Assembly (NCBI GenBank): GCA_014337915.1
Contig: QUBU01000004.1
Coordinates: 62,001-126,000, forward strand
Length of the DNA stretch: 64,000 bases
Origin: Gammaproteobacteria bacterium
GTDB lineage: Bacteria; Pseudomonadota; Gammaproteobacteria; Steroidobacterales; GCA-2729495
Direction of reading: 5' to 3'
In this document: piece by piece, positions 1 to 8,292 of the stretch
How positions within the stretch are numbered: the stretch's first letter is position 1
Layout of the letters: every line of letters starts with the position of its first letter
Position numbers and translations under genes: made by a program
Notes under the pieces: model-generated
The model's database searches: none
The model's input: the letters and a program-made list of their open reading frames with translations, nothing else
What the model was told of the DNA's origin: nothing

Positions 1-35
1 AAGTCGGCATCTTTGCGGGGAAAATAAATCCGGCA

Positions 36-1361
36 CTATTTCCCGCGCTCGCCCTGCTCCCTGCGCAGGCGCTCGTAGCGGCGCCCGAGCGCCACGGCCA
101 CCCCACCCCAGAGGCCCGAGGACAGCAGGCCGAGGCCGACACTGCCGGCGAGCCCGAAACCCAGCACCGCCAGCAGCGCCTGCATCCAGGCGGCGGAGAC
201 ATCACCCACGCGGTAGACCACCGTGTCGATGACGTTCTTGGTGCGGTAGCGGCTTTCCTGCGGCATGACGGTGAAGCAGATCTCGCGGCTCGGCCGCGCG
301 ATGGCGTACTGCGCCACCCGCCGCAGCACCTGGATGCCCTGCAGCACCAGCACCGTCGGCGACAGTGCGACCGCAAGGAAGGAGCCGAGCATCAGCAGCG
401 GATTGAGTACCAGTCCGGCGGTGACGCCGAAGCGCGTGATGATGCGGCCGGTGCCGAAGACCAGCACCAGCGCCGACCAGATGTTGACCACCAGGTCGAT
501 GTCGGCGATCGCCTGGGTGCGCCGGCCGATGTCGGTGAAGGCCCGGCCGATGACGTCGGTCTGCAGGAAGTACGCCACCGTCGCCACCCAGGTCATGAGC
601 ATGATGAACAGCGCCTGGTTCACCACGTAGCCGGAGCGGAACAGCGCGCCGAAGCCGTCGAAGGGATTGCCGGGCAGCTCGTGGTCCAGCGTGGAGGCCT
701 GGGTCTCGACATGGCCGGCCTGCAGCCGCGCCTTCTCGCGCACCAGCAGCTGCACCAGCACGGTGACAACCACGAAGGATGCGGCGGCCGCGAGCAGCAG
801 GCCTTCGACACCCGCAAAACCCGCCAGCAGGCGCGTAACCAGCGGGCCGACGATCGCACCCAGGCTGCCGCCGGCCGCGATCGCCGCGAACAGCCGCGTC
901 GCCTGCAGCGGCGTGAACAGGTCCGCCATCAGGCTCCAGAACATCGAGACCATGAACAGGTTGCAGACGCTGAACCACCAGAAGTACACCGTCGCCACCC
1001 AGCGGCTGCCGGGCGCTGCGGCGAACAGCGCCGCGAAGGCCAGGATGTTCAGCACCCAGAACCAGAACAGGCCGGGGACCACGCGTGCGAGGCGCAAGCG
1101 CGTCGTCACCCAGCCGTACAGTGGCGCGCAGGCCAGCGTGAGCAGCAGCGTGCCGGTGTAGAGCACCGGCAGCTGGGTCACCCCCAGCACGGTGGCCATG
1201 GTGTCGCGCACCGGGCGCAGGATGTAGTAGCCACCCAGCAGCACGAAATTGCAGGCGAAGGCCAGCGCCAACGCGCGCAGCTCGTGCTGCCCGGCGCTGA
1301 CAAAGCGGCGGATGAAAGAGGCAAGGACGGATGGCAAGGTGGCCGCAGGGTAGCACGGCAA
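36..1361 (-). CDS. MFS/NTP-NDP exchanger-like membrane carrier
   Basis: This 441-residue protein is almost entirely hydrophobic, with about twelve predicted membrane segments. The early motif YYILRPVRDTMA resembles the start of the AAA (ATP:ADP antiporter, Tlc/Npt) branch of the major facilitator superfamily. In free-living bacteria such proteins are usually annotated only as nucleotide-exchanger-like or MFS transporters, and their substrate is unknown. The first codon is TTG, with AGGGG close upstream; a second in-frame TTG eight codons later is also possible, so the start is uncertain. It is the last of three minus-strand genes (antiporter, dehydrogenase, carrier) and lies 104 nt after the dehydrogenase. 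No substrate can be assigned. Confidence 0.7.
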   Translation of the reverse strand: MPCYPAATLPSVLASFIRRFVSAGQHELRALALAFACNFVLLGGYYILRPVRDTMATVLGVTQLPVLYTGTLLLTLACAPLYGWVTTRLRLARVVPGLFWFWVLNILAFAALFAAAPGSRWVATVYFWWFSVCNLFMVSMFWSLMADLFTPLQATRLFAAIAAGGSLGAIVGPLVTRLLAGFAGVEGLLLAAAASFVVVTVLVQLLVREKARLQAGHVETQASTLDHELPGNPFDGFGALFRSGYVVNQALFIMLMTWVATVAYFLQTDVIGRAFTDIGRRTQAIADIDLVVNIWSALVLVFGTGRIITRFGVTAGLVLNPLLMLGSFLAVALSPTVLVLQGIQVLRRVAQYAIARPSREICFTVMPQESRYRTKNVIDTVVYRVGDVSAAWMQALLAVLGFGLAGSVGLGLLSSGLWGGVAVALGRRYERLRREQGERGK

Positions 1362-1465
1362 GCACCCCTGCTGGTGACGGCGTCCCTGTTACGCAGACAG
1401 GTGCCGCCGATCGGCGCCAGGGCCTGGGGCCTGCAATGGCTGCCGTCGACATGGGTTTTCCGCTG

Positions 1466-2503
1466 TCACGGCTTCACCATGACCTTGATGGATTCGCGTG
1501 CATCCATCGCACGGTAGCCGTCCGGCACACCATCGAGACTCACCGTGCGGTCGAACACCAGGCCGGGTTCGATGCGGCCTTCGAGCACGTCGGGCAGCAG
1601 TTCCTCGATGTAGGCGCGGACCGGCGCGGGACCGCCACCGACGATGATGTTGCGGAAGAACATCGGCTGCGCCTGCGGAATGACGTCGTAGTGCGGCACA
1701 CCGACGCGGCCGACGGCACCACCCGCACGCGCGATGGCCACGGACGTCGCCATGGCCTGGTCGGTGCCGACGCACTCCAGCACCGAGTGCACGCCGAACC
1801 CGCCGGTGAGTTCACGCACGCGCTCGGTGGCGTCCCTGCCGCGCTCGCTCACGACATCGGTTGCGCCGAAGCGCTGCGCCAGCTCGAGGCGATCCGGATG
1901 ACGCCCCATGATGATGATCTGTTCGGCACCGAGGCGCTGCGCGGCGATCACGCCGCACAGGCCCACCGCGCCGTCGCCGATCACCGCCACCTTCCGGCCT
2001 TTGCCGACCCGGGCCGCCACGGCGGCGTGATGGCCGGTCCCCATCACGTCCGACAGCGTCAGCAACGACGGCATCAGCGCGTCGTCCGCGCCGACCGGGA
2101 TCGCGTAGAGCGTGCCGTCCGCCTGCGGAATACGCAGCGCCTCGGCCTGTGCGCCGCCGACGCCACCGCCGCTGCCGAAGAAGCCGCCGTGCACGCAGGA
2201 CGTGTGCAGGCCCTCATGACAGAAGGCGCAGCTGCCATCGGAGAACGCGAATGGCATCACCACCACATCGCCGACCTTCACGCGGCGCACGTCCCTGCCG
2301 ATGGCCTCGACCACCCCGATCGCCTCGTGGCCCATGGCCTGCCCGCTGCCATCCGGCTGCTTCAGCCGGTACGGCCACAGGTCACTGCCGCAGATGCAGG
2401 CACGGGTGACGCGGATCAGTGCATCGCCGGGATCCCGGATCCTGGCATCGGGAACGTTCTCGACGCGGACGTCACCCGCCTGGTACATGATGGTTGCGCG
2501 CAT
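1466..2503 (-). CDS. zinc-dependent alcohol dehydrogenase (MDR family)
   Basis: A 345-residue medium-chain dehydrogenase/reductase that should interconvert an alcohol and an aldehyde or ketone with NAD(P). The N-terminal catalytic domain has the zinc-site cysteine in ACICGSD and the GHEAIGVVE motif. A cysteine-rich segment (CAFCHEGLHTSC) sits where the structural zinc loop normally lies, though its spacing is not the classical four-cysteine pattern. The Rossmann domain has VAVIGDGAVGLCG near residue 165. ATG is preceded by GAGG at 5 nt. It starts only 5 nt after the Kef-type antiporter stop, so the two are very probably cotranscribed. Such pairing hints at electrophile or aldehyde stress, but the substrate is not readable from sequence. 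Confidence 0.88.
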   Translation of the reverse strand: MRATIMYQAGDVRVENVPDARIRDPGDALIRVTRACICGSDLWPYRLKQPDGSGQAMGHEAIGVVEAIGRDVRRVKVGDVVVMPFAFSDGSCAFCHEGLHTSCVHGGFFGSGGGVGGAQAEALRIPQADGTLYAIPVGADDALMPSLLTLSDVMGTGHHAAVAARVGKGRKVAVIGDGAVGLCGVIAAQRLGAEQIIIMGRHPDRLELAQRFGATDVVSERGRDATERVRELTGGFGVHSVLECVGTDQAMATSVAIARAGGAVGRVGVPHYDVIPQAQPMFFRNIIVGGGPAPVRAYIEELLPDVLEGRIEPGLVFDRTVSLDGVPDGYRAMDARESIKVMVKP

Positions 2504-2508
2504 GATGA

Positions 2509-4377
2509 CTACCTCGTCGTGTCCAATGGACTGTTGTACTGCTCGTCGCTGGCCGGTGTGCGCGGCGCCGCCTCGTCCCGCGGTTTCGCCACCTTGCCGA
2601 AAGCCCCCTCGCCGAGTTCCGCGGCGAACAGCTGCTGCAGCTCGCGGCGCGAGTCCGCGTTGCTCTGGAGCAGCGCGTCCTCGTCGTCGTAGACGAGGTA
2701 CTGCGCCTCGAGCAGCCGTTCGTCGAATTCCCTGAAGCGCCGGACCCTGTCGTTCGCGACCTCCAGCGGTATGCCGAGTTCGACCAGCACGTCGCGGCTC
2801 ATTTCGAGGCTGCTGCCGAAGGTCTCGCGCAGCGGCTTCACGCCGAAATCCATCAGCTGCCAGGCATGGTGGCGATCACGGGCACGCACCAGCACCCTGG
2901 CCTTCGGGTACTGGCGGCGCATCAGGCGGGTGATGCGCAGGCTCGCGGCCACATCGTCCACCGCGATCACGAACACCCTGATCCGCGCCGCACCGGCCGC
3001 GCGCAGCAGGTCCGGCCTGGTCGGATCCCCGTAGTAGATCGGGTTGCCGAAGCGGCGGAAGAAGTCGACCTGCTCCACGTCCGGGTCGATGGCCACGAAG
3101 CGGATGTTCTGCGCGAACAGCAGCCGCGCGATGATCTGGCCGAAGCGGCCGAAGCCGGCGATGAGCACCTGTGGCGCGTCGTCGGGTATCGCGTCGAAAT
3201 CGCGATTCGGTCCCCGTGGCCTGCCACGAGCGAGCAGCCGCGAGATGGCGATCAGCAGCAGCGGCGTCAGCGCCATCGACAGGCCGACAATGGCGTTGAG
3301 GCGACCGTGCATGCCGGCATCGAGCAGCTGCGCCTTCAGCGCCTCGTTGAACACCACGAATGCGAACTCGCCGCCGAGCGCGAGCACCGCACCGAGCCTG
3401 AGCGCGCCACGCCAGTCGAGGTTGCCGGGGAGCCGCCCCAGCAGGAACAGCAGTGTGAACTTCACCGTCATCAGCAGCAGCAGGCCGATGACGATCATCG
3501 CCGGCTCCGCGGCCACGTGCCTCAGGTCGAGGCTCATGCCCACGGCCATGAAGAACAGGCCCAGCAGCAGGCCTTCGAACGGCTTGATCTGCGATTCCAG
3601 TTCGTGCCGGAACTCGGATTCGGCCAGCAACACGCCGGCAAGGAACGCGCCCAGGCCGGCGGACAGGCCGGCAGCCTGCATCAGCCAGGCGCTGCCCAGC
3701 ACCACCAGCAGTGAGGCCGCGGTGACCACCTCGGGCATGTTGGTGCGCGCCAGGAGGGCAAACAGCTGGCGCAGCAGCAGGCGGCCGACGACCACCAGTG
3801 CGGTGATCGCCCCAACGCCCGTAGCCACCGCCCGCCATGGCGCGGTTTCGGCAGGCGCCACTGCGTGCGCGAGGAGCGGTATGACCGCCAGCAGCGGAAT
3901 GGCGGCGAGGTCCTGGAACAGCAGGATGGCAAATCCCAGGCGCCCGTGGTCGCTGTTGAGTTCGCCACGCTCGGCGAGCAGCTGCAGGCCGACCGCGGTC
4001 GATGACAGCGCCAGGCCGGCGCCGACCACCACGGCGGCCGGCCACGCCAGCCCGGCCGCATGCGCGAGCAGGGCGAGCACGGCCGCCGACAGCGCAACCT
4101 GCAGCCCGCCGACGCCAAATATCGGGCGCCGCATCACCTTCAGGCGCGGCAGCGAAAGCTCCAGGCCAATCACGAACAGCAGCATCACGACGCCGATTTC
4201 GCTGGCGTCGAGCACCGGTGCCGGGTCGCTGACCAGTCGCAGCGCATGCGGCCCGAGCAGCGTGCCGGCCACGAGGTAGCCGAGTACCGCGCCGAGGCCG
4301 AAGCGCTTGAACACCGGCACCGCGAGCACGCCCGCGAGCAGGAACACCAGGGCGAGTTCGAGACCACCACCGTGCAT
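2509..4377 (-). CDS. Kef-type monovalent cation:proton antiporter (CPA2) with RCK domain
   Basis: An inner-membrane cation/proton antiporter of 622 residues. Residues 1 to about 385 form a CPA2 exchanger domain with about twelve membrane segments (LGYLVAGTLLGP and GALRLGAVLALGGEFAF are typical). A TrkA-N/RCK nucleotide-binding domain follows, with GFGRFG near residue 412 and an acidic IDPDVEQVD strand end. KefB and KefC are potassium efflux systems gated by glutathione adducts. The short charged tail here differs, so the exact ion and ligand are open. I place the start at the ATG at 4377 because GGAGG lies 5 nt upstream; a GTG two codons earlier overlaps that ribosome site. The alcohol dehydrogenase follows after 5 nt. 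Confidence 0.88.
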   Translation of the reverse strand: MHGGGLELALVFLLAGVLAVPVFKRFGLGAVLGYLVAGTLLGPHALRLVSDPAPVLDASEIGVVMLLFVIGLELSLPRLKVMRRPIFGVGGLQVALSAAVLALLAHAAGLAWPAAVVVGAGLALSSTAVGLQLLAERGELNSDHGRLGFAILLFQDLAAIPLLAVIPLLAHAVAPAETAPWRAVATGVGAITALVVVGRLLLRQLFALLARTNMPEVVTAASLLVVLGSAWLMQAAGLSAGLGAFLAGVLLAESEFRHELESQIKPFEGLLLGLFFMAVGMSLDLRHVAAEPAMIVIGLLLLMTVKFTLLFLLGRLPGNLDWRGALRLGAVLALGGEFAFVVFNEALKAQLLDAGMHGRLNAIVGLSMALTPLLLIAISRLLARGRPRGPNRDFDAIPDDAPQVLIAGFGRFGQIIARLLFAQNIRFVAIDPDVEQVDFFRRFGNPIYYGDPTRPDLLRAAGAARIRVFVIAVDDVAASLRITRLMRRQYPKARVLVRARDRHHAWQLMDFGVKPLRETFGSSLEMSRDVLVELGIPLEVANDRVRRFREFDERLLEAQYLVYDDEDALLQSNADSRRELQQLFAAELGEGAFGKVAKPRDEAAPRTPASDEQYNSPLDTTR

Positions 4378-4497
4378 GGGCACCTCCGTGGTGAATCATA
4401 CCCCGCCCGGCCGAACGGTCCGGACTCAGGGCCTGAGCCACTCCCGGTGGTGAATTACAGGCACCGATTGCTTCCAGTGCGGTAACCCAAGAACAAG

Positions 4498-4828
4498 ACC
4501 CTCGTCGATGGCGTCGAGCTGACGCTGATGGCGCCGGTGGAGACCGACGACCGCTGGATCGACTACAACCAGTACCTGAACCAGTTGCAGGCGGCCTGGC
4601 TGCGCCTGTCCCCCGGCCGAGCCGCCCCTGAACCCGCGGCTGATCGGCGAGCCGGGCCTGGGCGGTCGCCCGGGAAATCGGCCAGGACCTCTACACTTTC
4701 CAGTGCATCATGGACACGCGCCCGCAGTGGGACGAGCCACTGCCGAGTCTGGATGAAAGCAGAAGGGCGTGGGTGGCGGGCGACGACATTCCGGTTCAGA
4801 GCCTGCGGCAGAATCGCAAAGAAGTGGA
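4498..4828 (+). pseudogene. remnant of a MoxR-like AAA ATPase
   Basis: No intact gene is visible here, but translated fragments look like part of an AAA ATPase. One frame gives ELTLMAPVETDDRWIDYNQY followed by QLQAAWLRLS. After a shift near 4615 another frame reads LIGEPGLGG, a damaged Walker A region. A third frame gives AREIGQDLYTFQCIMDTRPQ and then runs into unrelated residues before a TAA near 4843. The order matches the family, in which a DD.W...QL.AAW.. segment precedes the P-loop and then a FQ.TMDTRP segment. At least two frameshifts or deletions separate the pieces. The identification rests on remembered motifs, so confidence is moderate. Confidence 0.45.
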
Positions 4829-4830
4829 AG

Positions 4831-5002
4831 ATGGCCTCACGTAAGCGCAATGTCGGGCGCGAAATCCTCGACGGACTGCGGAAGCTGAAGCGCGGCCGGC
4901 ACGGCCGCGTGACCAATGTTCCCGACGTGGCCGGCATTAGCGAAAAGACCGGGCTTACCCAGGCACGGTTCGCGGCCCTGCTCGGTGTGTCCGTGCGCAC
5001 AG
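4831..5002 (+). pseudogene. truncated HigA-like XRE antitoxin
   Basis: Reading from the ATG at 4831 gives RNVGREILDGLRKLKRG, then VTNVPDVAGI, then the helix-turn-helix segment GLTQARFAALLGVSVRT. This is the N-terminal two thirds of the HigA/XRE antitoxins that pair with RelE/HigB toxins. In intact members the next residues are a conserved L..WEQGRR. Here the match stops at about 5000, just before the end of the convergent lipoprotein gene. No toxin is visible upstream; the preceding frame is an unrelated tail ending at a TAA. The antitoxin is therefore probably a non-functional relic left by a recombination event near 5000. Confidence 0.6.
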
Positions 5003-5009
5003 GGAGTCC

Positions 5010-5492
5010 CTATCCGGAATGGTTGTCAGCTTCGAGATCGATCTCCCGCCAGTCCTCGGGCAGCGCCTGCTGTTCGCAGTACCGCATCCGCGACTGCCAG
5101 CCTGATTCCTCCGTCCGCTGGAAGGACTCGGGCGTGAGGACCTCCCAAATGACCGACGTGCGCAGCCTCTCGCCGGACCCGATGACAGTGCACTGCTCCA
5201 CGATGCGATAACGGGCCTTGCCCAGCATTTCAGCGGATTCGAAAACACAATCGGTGCGCGACCCGTTCAGCCCTCGTGCATGCAGCAGCCCCAGCGTGGC
5301 GTTCGAGGCCTGTTCACAAGCCGTATCGCTGGACACATAGAACCCGCGCCGCAACGGGAGTTCATGCGGGGACGCCGGCACCCCCGTCACCTGCGCCACG
5401 CCCTCTGCAGCGGGCGGAGCGGCACTCTGGCCACAGGCACCGAGCACCATGCCAGCGATACCGACGAGGCTGGAGAGCCTCCGCGATCCCAT
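5010..5492 (-). CDS. putative lipoprotein of unknown function
   Basis: A 160-residue protein that I do not recognise. It begins with an apparent lipoprotein signal: two arginines, a hydrophobic stretch (LVGIAGMVLGAC), then a cysteine about 20 residues in, fitting a lipobox. The mature part has a further four cysteines, two of them in SSDTACEQA and RTDCVFE, which suggests disulfides in the periplasm. I chose the ATG at 5492 because AAGGGG lies about 8 nt upstream and it sits directly before the signal sequence; the same frame is open further upstream without a better start. It is divergent from the exported protein at 5603 and its 3' end abuts the truncated antitoxin. Confidence 0.6.
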   Translation of the reverse strand: MGSRRLSSLVGIAGMVLGACGQSAAPPAAEGVAQVTGVPASPHELPLRRGFYVSSDTACEQASNATLGLLHARGLNGSRTDCVFESAEMLGKARYRIVEQCTVIGSGERLRTSVIWEVLTPESFQRTEESGWQSRMRYCEQQALPEDWREIDLEADNHSG

Positions 5493-5602
5493 GGTCCTGC
5501 CCCTTGTGGTGTCCATTCTCGCCATGCTACAACGTCGCCAGCCTGCCTTGCGCTGGCAAGAACCAACAAGAATCCCGCAGTCCCGAAGCAGGAAATGACA
5601 CG

Positions 5603-6415
5603 ATGAGTGATCGCGCCATTCGCACCGGCAAGCCGATTGGTACCCGTCTCCGCAGCTTTTCGTTGGCTGCATTACTGTTTTCTGCCACGGCCCTGCAGGC
5701 AGCACCGACCTGGGATATCGTCGGCCTGAGGCTGGGCATGACCGAGCAGGAAGCGCGCGCTGCCCTCAAGGCCCATGCGGCCGACGCGCAGGTGACGACG
5801 AATTCGCTCAAGTTTAGCTACAGCGATGGCGCGAAGCAGCAGGAAACCTCCGCTTTCACCTCGGGCCTGATCGCCCGCCTGCCACCGAAGGGCCAGGATA
5901 CGGAAACCATCCAGGTCGAGTTCTCTGCGCCACCCCTCGAGCAGCGCGTGATTAGCCTGCGGCGCACACTGACCAACTATGCCAACCCGCCGGCCCTAGA
6001 ACGCATGATCGATACCGTCACGCAGAAATACGGCAAGCCGGCGACCGAGCAGAAGTACGGGATCGGCATACTTACCACGCAGCTGGCCTGGGCCCAGGCG
6101 GATCGCAAACCCTGCGGCAAGGTGGACAAGGGGCTGCTGCTGCCAACCGTGGGACAGACGCCCGACGGCTTGCGCTGGTATGAACTGCAGCAGAAGAACA
6201 AGCTCGCACCACCGGACGCCTCCCAGTGCAGCGCCGTGCTGCGGGCGATTCTCAAGACGGCCGCTGGTGGCTCTTCCGTGGTCTCGATGGAGTTCCAGAT
6301 GGCTGATCCGGGACACGCTGTACCGGCCATGCAGGCCACCGCCAAGTGGCTGGCGGACCTGGAAGCCGACGCCCGCAAGGCGCGGCTCAAATCGGGAGAC
6401 ACCCCAAAGCTGTGA
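5603..6415 (+). CDS. secreted protein of unknown function
   Basis: A 270-residue protein with a Sec-type signal peptide: basic start, hydrophobic LAALLFSATALQA, probable cleavage before APTWD. The mature protein starts with GLRLGMTEQEARAALK, a pattern seen in many periplasmic proteins of unknown function in which a short helical repeat follows the signal. Two cysteines (KPCGK and SQCSAV) might pair. The ATG at 5603 has AGGAAA about 8 nt upstream and is followed directly by the signal peptide; the frame is open earlier but codes nothing recognisable. The next gene, a membrane protein, starts about 100 nt downstream on the same strand and may be cotranscribed. No function is assigned. Confidence 0.65.
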   Translation: MSDRAIRTGKPIGTRLRSFSLAALLFSATALQAAPTWDIVGLRLGMTEQEARAALKAHAADAQVTTNSLKFSYSDGAKQQETSAFTSGLIARLPPKGQDTETIQVEFSAPPLEQRVISLRRTLTNYANPPALERMIDTVTQKYGKPATEQKYGIGILTTQLAWAQADRKPCGKVDKGLLLPTVGQTPDGLRWYELQQKNKLAPPDASQCSAVLRAILKTAAGGSSVVSMEFQMADPGHAVPAMQATAKWLADLEADARKARLKSGDTPKL

Positions 6416-6515
6416 CCCAATCCGGGCTCCACCGGGTCTCGGGCCATCCGGCACAAATCACGTATTCGGGGGACCGGCTGCTCCGGCAGGTCGATGGCAG
6501 GCACGGCGGAAAAGC

Positions 6516-7283
6516 ATGAGCCATATCGTTTCAAGGATTGTTTCCATCGTTGCCGGGCTTTTCGGCCTGGTCTACCTGGCGCCGTCCCTGGCACGAAACC
6601 TGGCGTTCTTCCTGCTGCCCCAGGCACTCGCCATCCAGGTCTTCCAGCTGACGCCAGGCTCCTTCTCCTCGCCAATGCAGGCGCTGGTCCAGATGGCCTT
6701 TGGCGTCGTGTTGCTGGTCTTTGCTTATCGCAGGTGGCGTACCCCACCACGCAAGCTCGCCCAGTACACCAGGCACCAGGAGGGAGACAGGGTCCGATTC
6801 GCGATACTTCCTGCTACCGCACCCGTCAGCGTGCCCCTGGTGCTCTTCACGGTGATACTTGCGGCCACAACGGTCAGTGGCTCGGCGGGCGGAATCTGGA
6901 TCCTCGGCATCGTCTTCGTGGCCATCACGGCGCTGCTTCTGCTGGTGGACCAGAGAGGCACCAAGGCCGGCCAACCCCGCAGCCTCCGGCTCGGTAAAGA
7001 CGGCATCGAGTTCGATGGAACCTTCCTGCGTCGGGAAGATATCCATCACCTGACGATCAGGAACAAGTTCGCCGGCGATGTGGAGATCGTCTACGATGCC
7101 GATCGCGGCATACCCACCGGTCGATTGCTCGGAGTCGCCGCACGGAAGAAGCTGGCCACGGTTGCCTACCGCGTCGAAATCGAAAGCGGCGGCAAGGCGC
7201 ATCTCGTCGCCGCCGGCCTCGACGCGGCGACGGCAAGGGGCATCGCAACGGAAATCACCCAGGGGCTGGCGCTGGGTGCCTGA
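6516..7283 (+). CDS. membrane protein of unknown function
   Basis: A 255-residue protein with about four predicted membrane helices in its first half (for example IVSIVAGLFGLVYLAPSLA, VPLVLFTVILAATTV and WILGIVFVAITALLLLV). The C-terminal domain of about 110 residues is probably cytoplasmic, with alternating strand-like segments (SLRLGKDGIEFDGTFL, VEIVYDAD). The fold looks like the small beta-rich domain found in other unassigned inner-membrane proteins, but I cannot name a family. Start chosen at the ATG at 6516, with GGCGGA upstream. It follows the secreted protein by 100 nt and is followed by a strong terminator-like hairpin at about 7404-7440. Confidence 0.62.
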   Translation: MSHIVSRIVSIVAGLFGLVYLAPSLARNLAFFLLPQALAIQVFQLTPGSFSSPMQALVQMAFGVVLLVFAYRRWRTPPRKLAQYTRHQEGDRVRFAILPATAPVSVPLVLFTVILAATTVSGSAGGIWILGIVFVAITALLLLVDQRGTKAGQPRSLRLGKDGIEFDGTFLRREDIHHLTIRNKFAGDVEIVYDADRGIPTGRLLGVAARKKLATVAYRVEIESGGKAHLVAAGLDAATARGIATEITQGLALGA

Positions 7284-7403
7284 TCAGGCCCTGGGTATTC
7301 ACCTCGGCGAGAGGGTGTGAGTCACTCGCCGCCTCGCGACGGCGTGCAGAATCGCTCCGCGATTCCGTCGAACCTGGGCTTCTCACCGCGCTCCCCTGTC
7401 CGC

Positions 7404-7440
7404 TGAATGAAAAAGAGGCCGCGAGGCCCCCCTTTTTTCA
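7404..7440 (+). terminator. probable bidirectional Rho-independent terminator
   Basis: A run of five A, a GGCC-gcga-GGCC hairpin and a run of six T make a hairpin with an A-rich left shoulder and a T-rich right shoulder. It follows the membrane protein gene and precedes the toxin-antitoxin pair, where a terminator would be expected. The stem has small mismatches beside the GGCC core. Confidence 0.55.
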
Positions 7441-7488
7441 TGCACTGGCGGAGGAAGAAGTCATCACCGAACCCAGCTCTGCCGGAAA

Positions 7489-7518
7489 TTCCCTGATCAA
7501 CAGGGAAAATACAGGGAA
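7489..7518. repeat. TTCCCTG/CAGGGAA short repeat cluster
   Basis: TTCCCTG, five bases, CAGGGAA, four bases and a second CAGGGAA lie in a row. The first two form a perfect 7-bp inverted repeat and the last two a direct repeat. This sits in the 326-nt gap between the membrane protein and the toxin-antitoxin pair. Nothing else recognisable was seen in that gap apart from the terminator. Similar motifs often border decayed mobile DNA, but that is only an association. Confidence 0.4.
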
Positions 7519-7609
7519 TCCGGTGCCAACCCTACCGGCATCGGCGCACAGATCCCCGGGGCCTCTGCATGGTAGTATTCAGTCATACCGGTTTGTTGAG
7601 GTCAGTCCT

Positions 7610-7873
7610 ATGCCCCGCTCCAGCAATGCACGTGCCATCAAGAAGGCGATTTCCCTGCCACCGGACCTGGCCCGGTTCGCAACGGCCACCGCCCGCGAGG
7701 AAGGCAAGACCGTGAGCGCCGTGGTGCAGGATGCCATGCGGGCTTATCGGCTGTCCCGCCTGAAGGGCGAGTATCGCGACCTGCAGTCATTCTGGTCGCA
7801 GCGTGCCCGGGACAGGGGCATCCTGACCGAGCGTGACCTGCAACGTTATCTCGCCGGCAAGTCCACAAAGTAA
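7610..7873 (+). CDS. ribbon-helix-helix antitoxin
   Basis: An 87-residue protein whose residues 10-50 fit a ribbon-helix-helix DNA-binding fold: a strand KAISLPPDLARF, then helices with EEGKTVSAVVQDAMRAY. Its job would be to bind and silence the downstream PIN toxin and to repress the shared operon. The rest is a charged tail (SFWSQRARDRGILTERDLQR) of the kind that wraps the toxin. The ATG at 7610 has GAGGT about 8 nt upstream. The toxin gene begins 10 nt after the stop. A GGTA...TACC inverted pair at about 7571-7589, just upstream, could be the operator. Confidence 0.82.
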   Translation: MPRSSNARAIKKAISLPPDLARFATATAREEGKTVSAVVQDAMRAYRLSRLKGEYRDLQSFWSQRARDRGILTERDLQRYLAGKSTK

Positions 7874-7883
7874 CTGCAGCGGC

Positions 7884-8291
7884 ATGCGGGTCGTATTCGA
7901 CTCCAATGTGCTGGTTTCCGCCCTCGCCATTCCGGGCGGCCGCGCAGATCGGGCAGTGGAATCTGTTCTCGATGGCCGCGTGATCCTGCTGCTCTCCAAA
8001 CCGATCGTCGGTGAAATCCTCGGCGTGCTCGGGAGGAAGTTCTCCCGTGATACGGAGGAACTGTCGCGATTGGCTGTCTTCCTGGCCGATCTGGCGGAGT
8101 TCGTCGCGCCGACCAGGCGGCTGCAGGTGCTGGCCGACGATCCGGATAACCGGGTTCTGGAGTGCGCCCTTACTGGCGGCGCCGGACTGATTGTCACCGG
8201 TGACCGGGCCATGCTGGAGCTTGGAGAATTCGAAGGCATCGAAATCGTCACGCTCCGCGAGTTCCTCAGGCGGGTAGAACCGGCCCGGTAA
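7884..8291 (+). CDS. PIN-domain toxin (putative ribonuclease)
   Basis: A 135-residue PIN-domain protein, the likely toxin partner of the ribbon-helix-helix protein just upstream. The first strand VVFDSNVLVSAL supplies the first acidic residue, SKPIVGEILGVL supplies the conserved glutamate, and the late VTGDRAML segment supplies the third acidic residue of the Mg-dependent nuclease site. PIN toxins cleave RNA, often tRNA. The start is the ATG at 7884, just before the first strand; an earlier in-frame ATG at 7833 lies inside the antitoxin gene and is unlikely. Length is normal for the family and all the key acidic residues are present, so the gene looks intact. Confidence 0.85.
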   Translation: MRVVFDSNVLVSALAIPGGRADRAVESVLDGRVILLLSKPIVGEILGVLGRKFSRDTEELSRLAVFLADLAEFVAPTRRLQVLADDPDNRVLECALTGGAGLIVTGDRAMLELGEFEGIEIVTLREFLRRVEPAR

Positions 8292-8292
8292 G

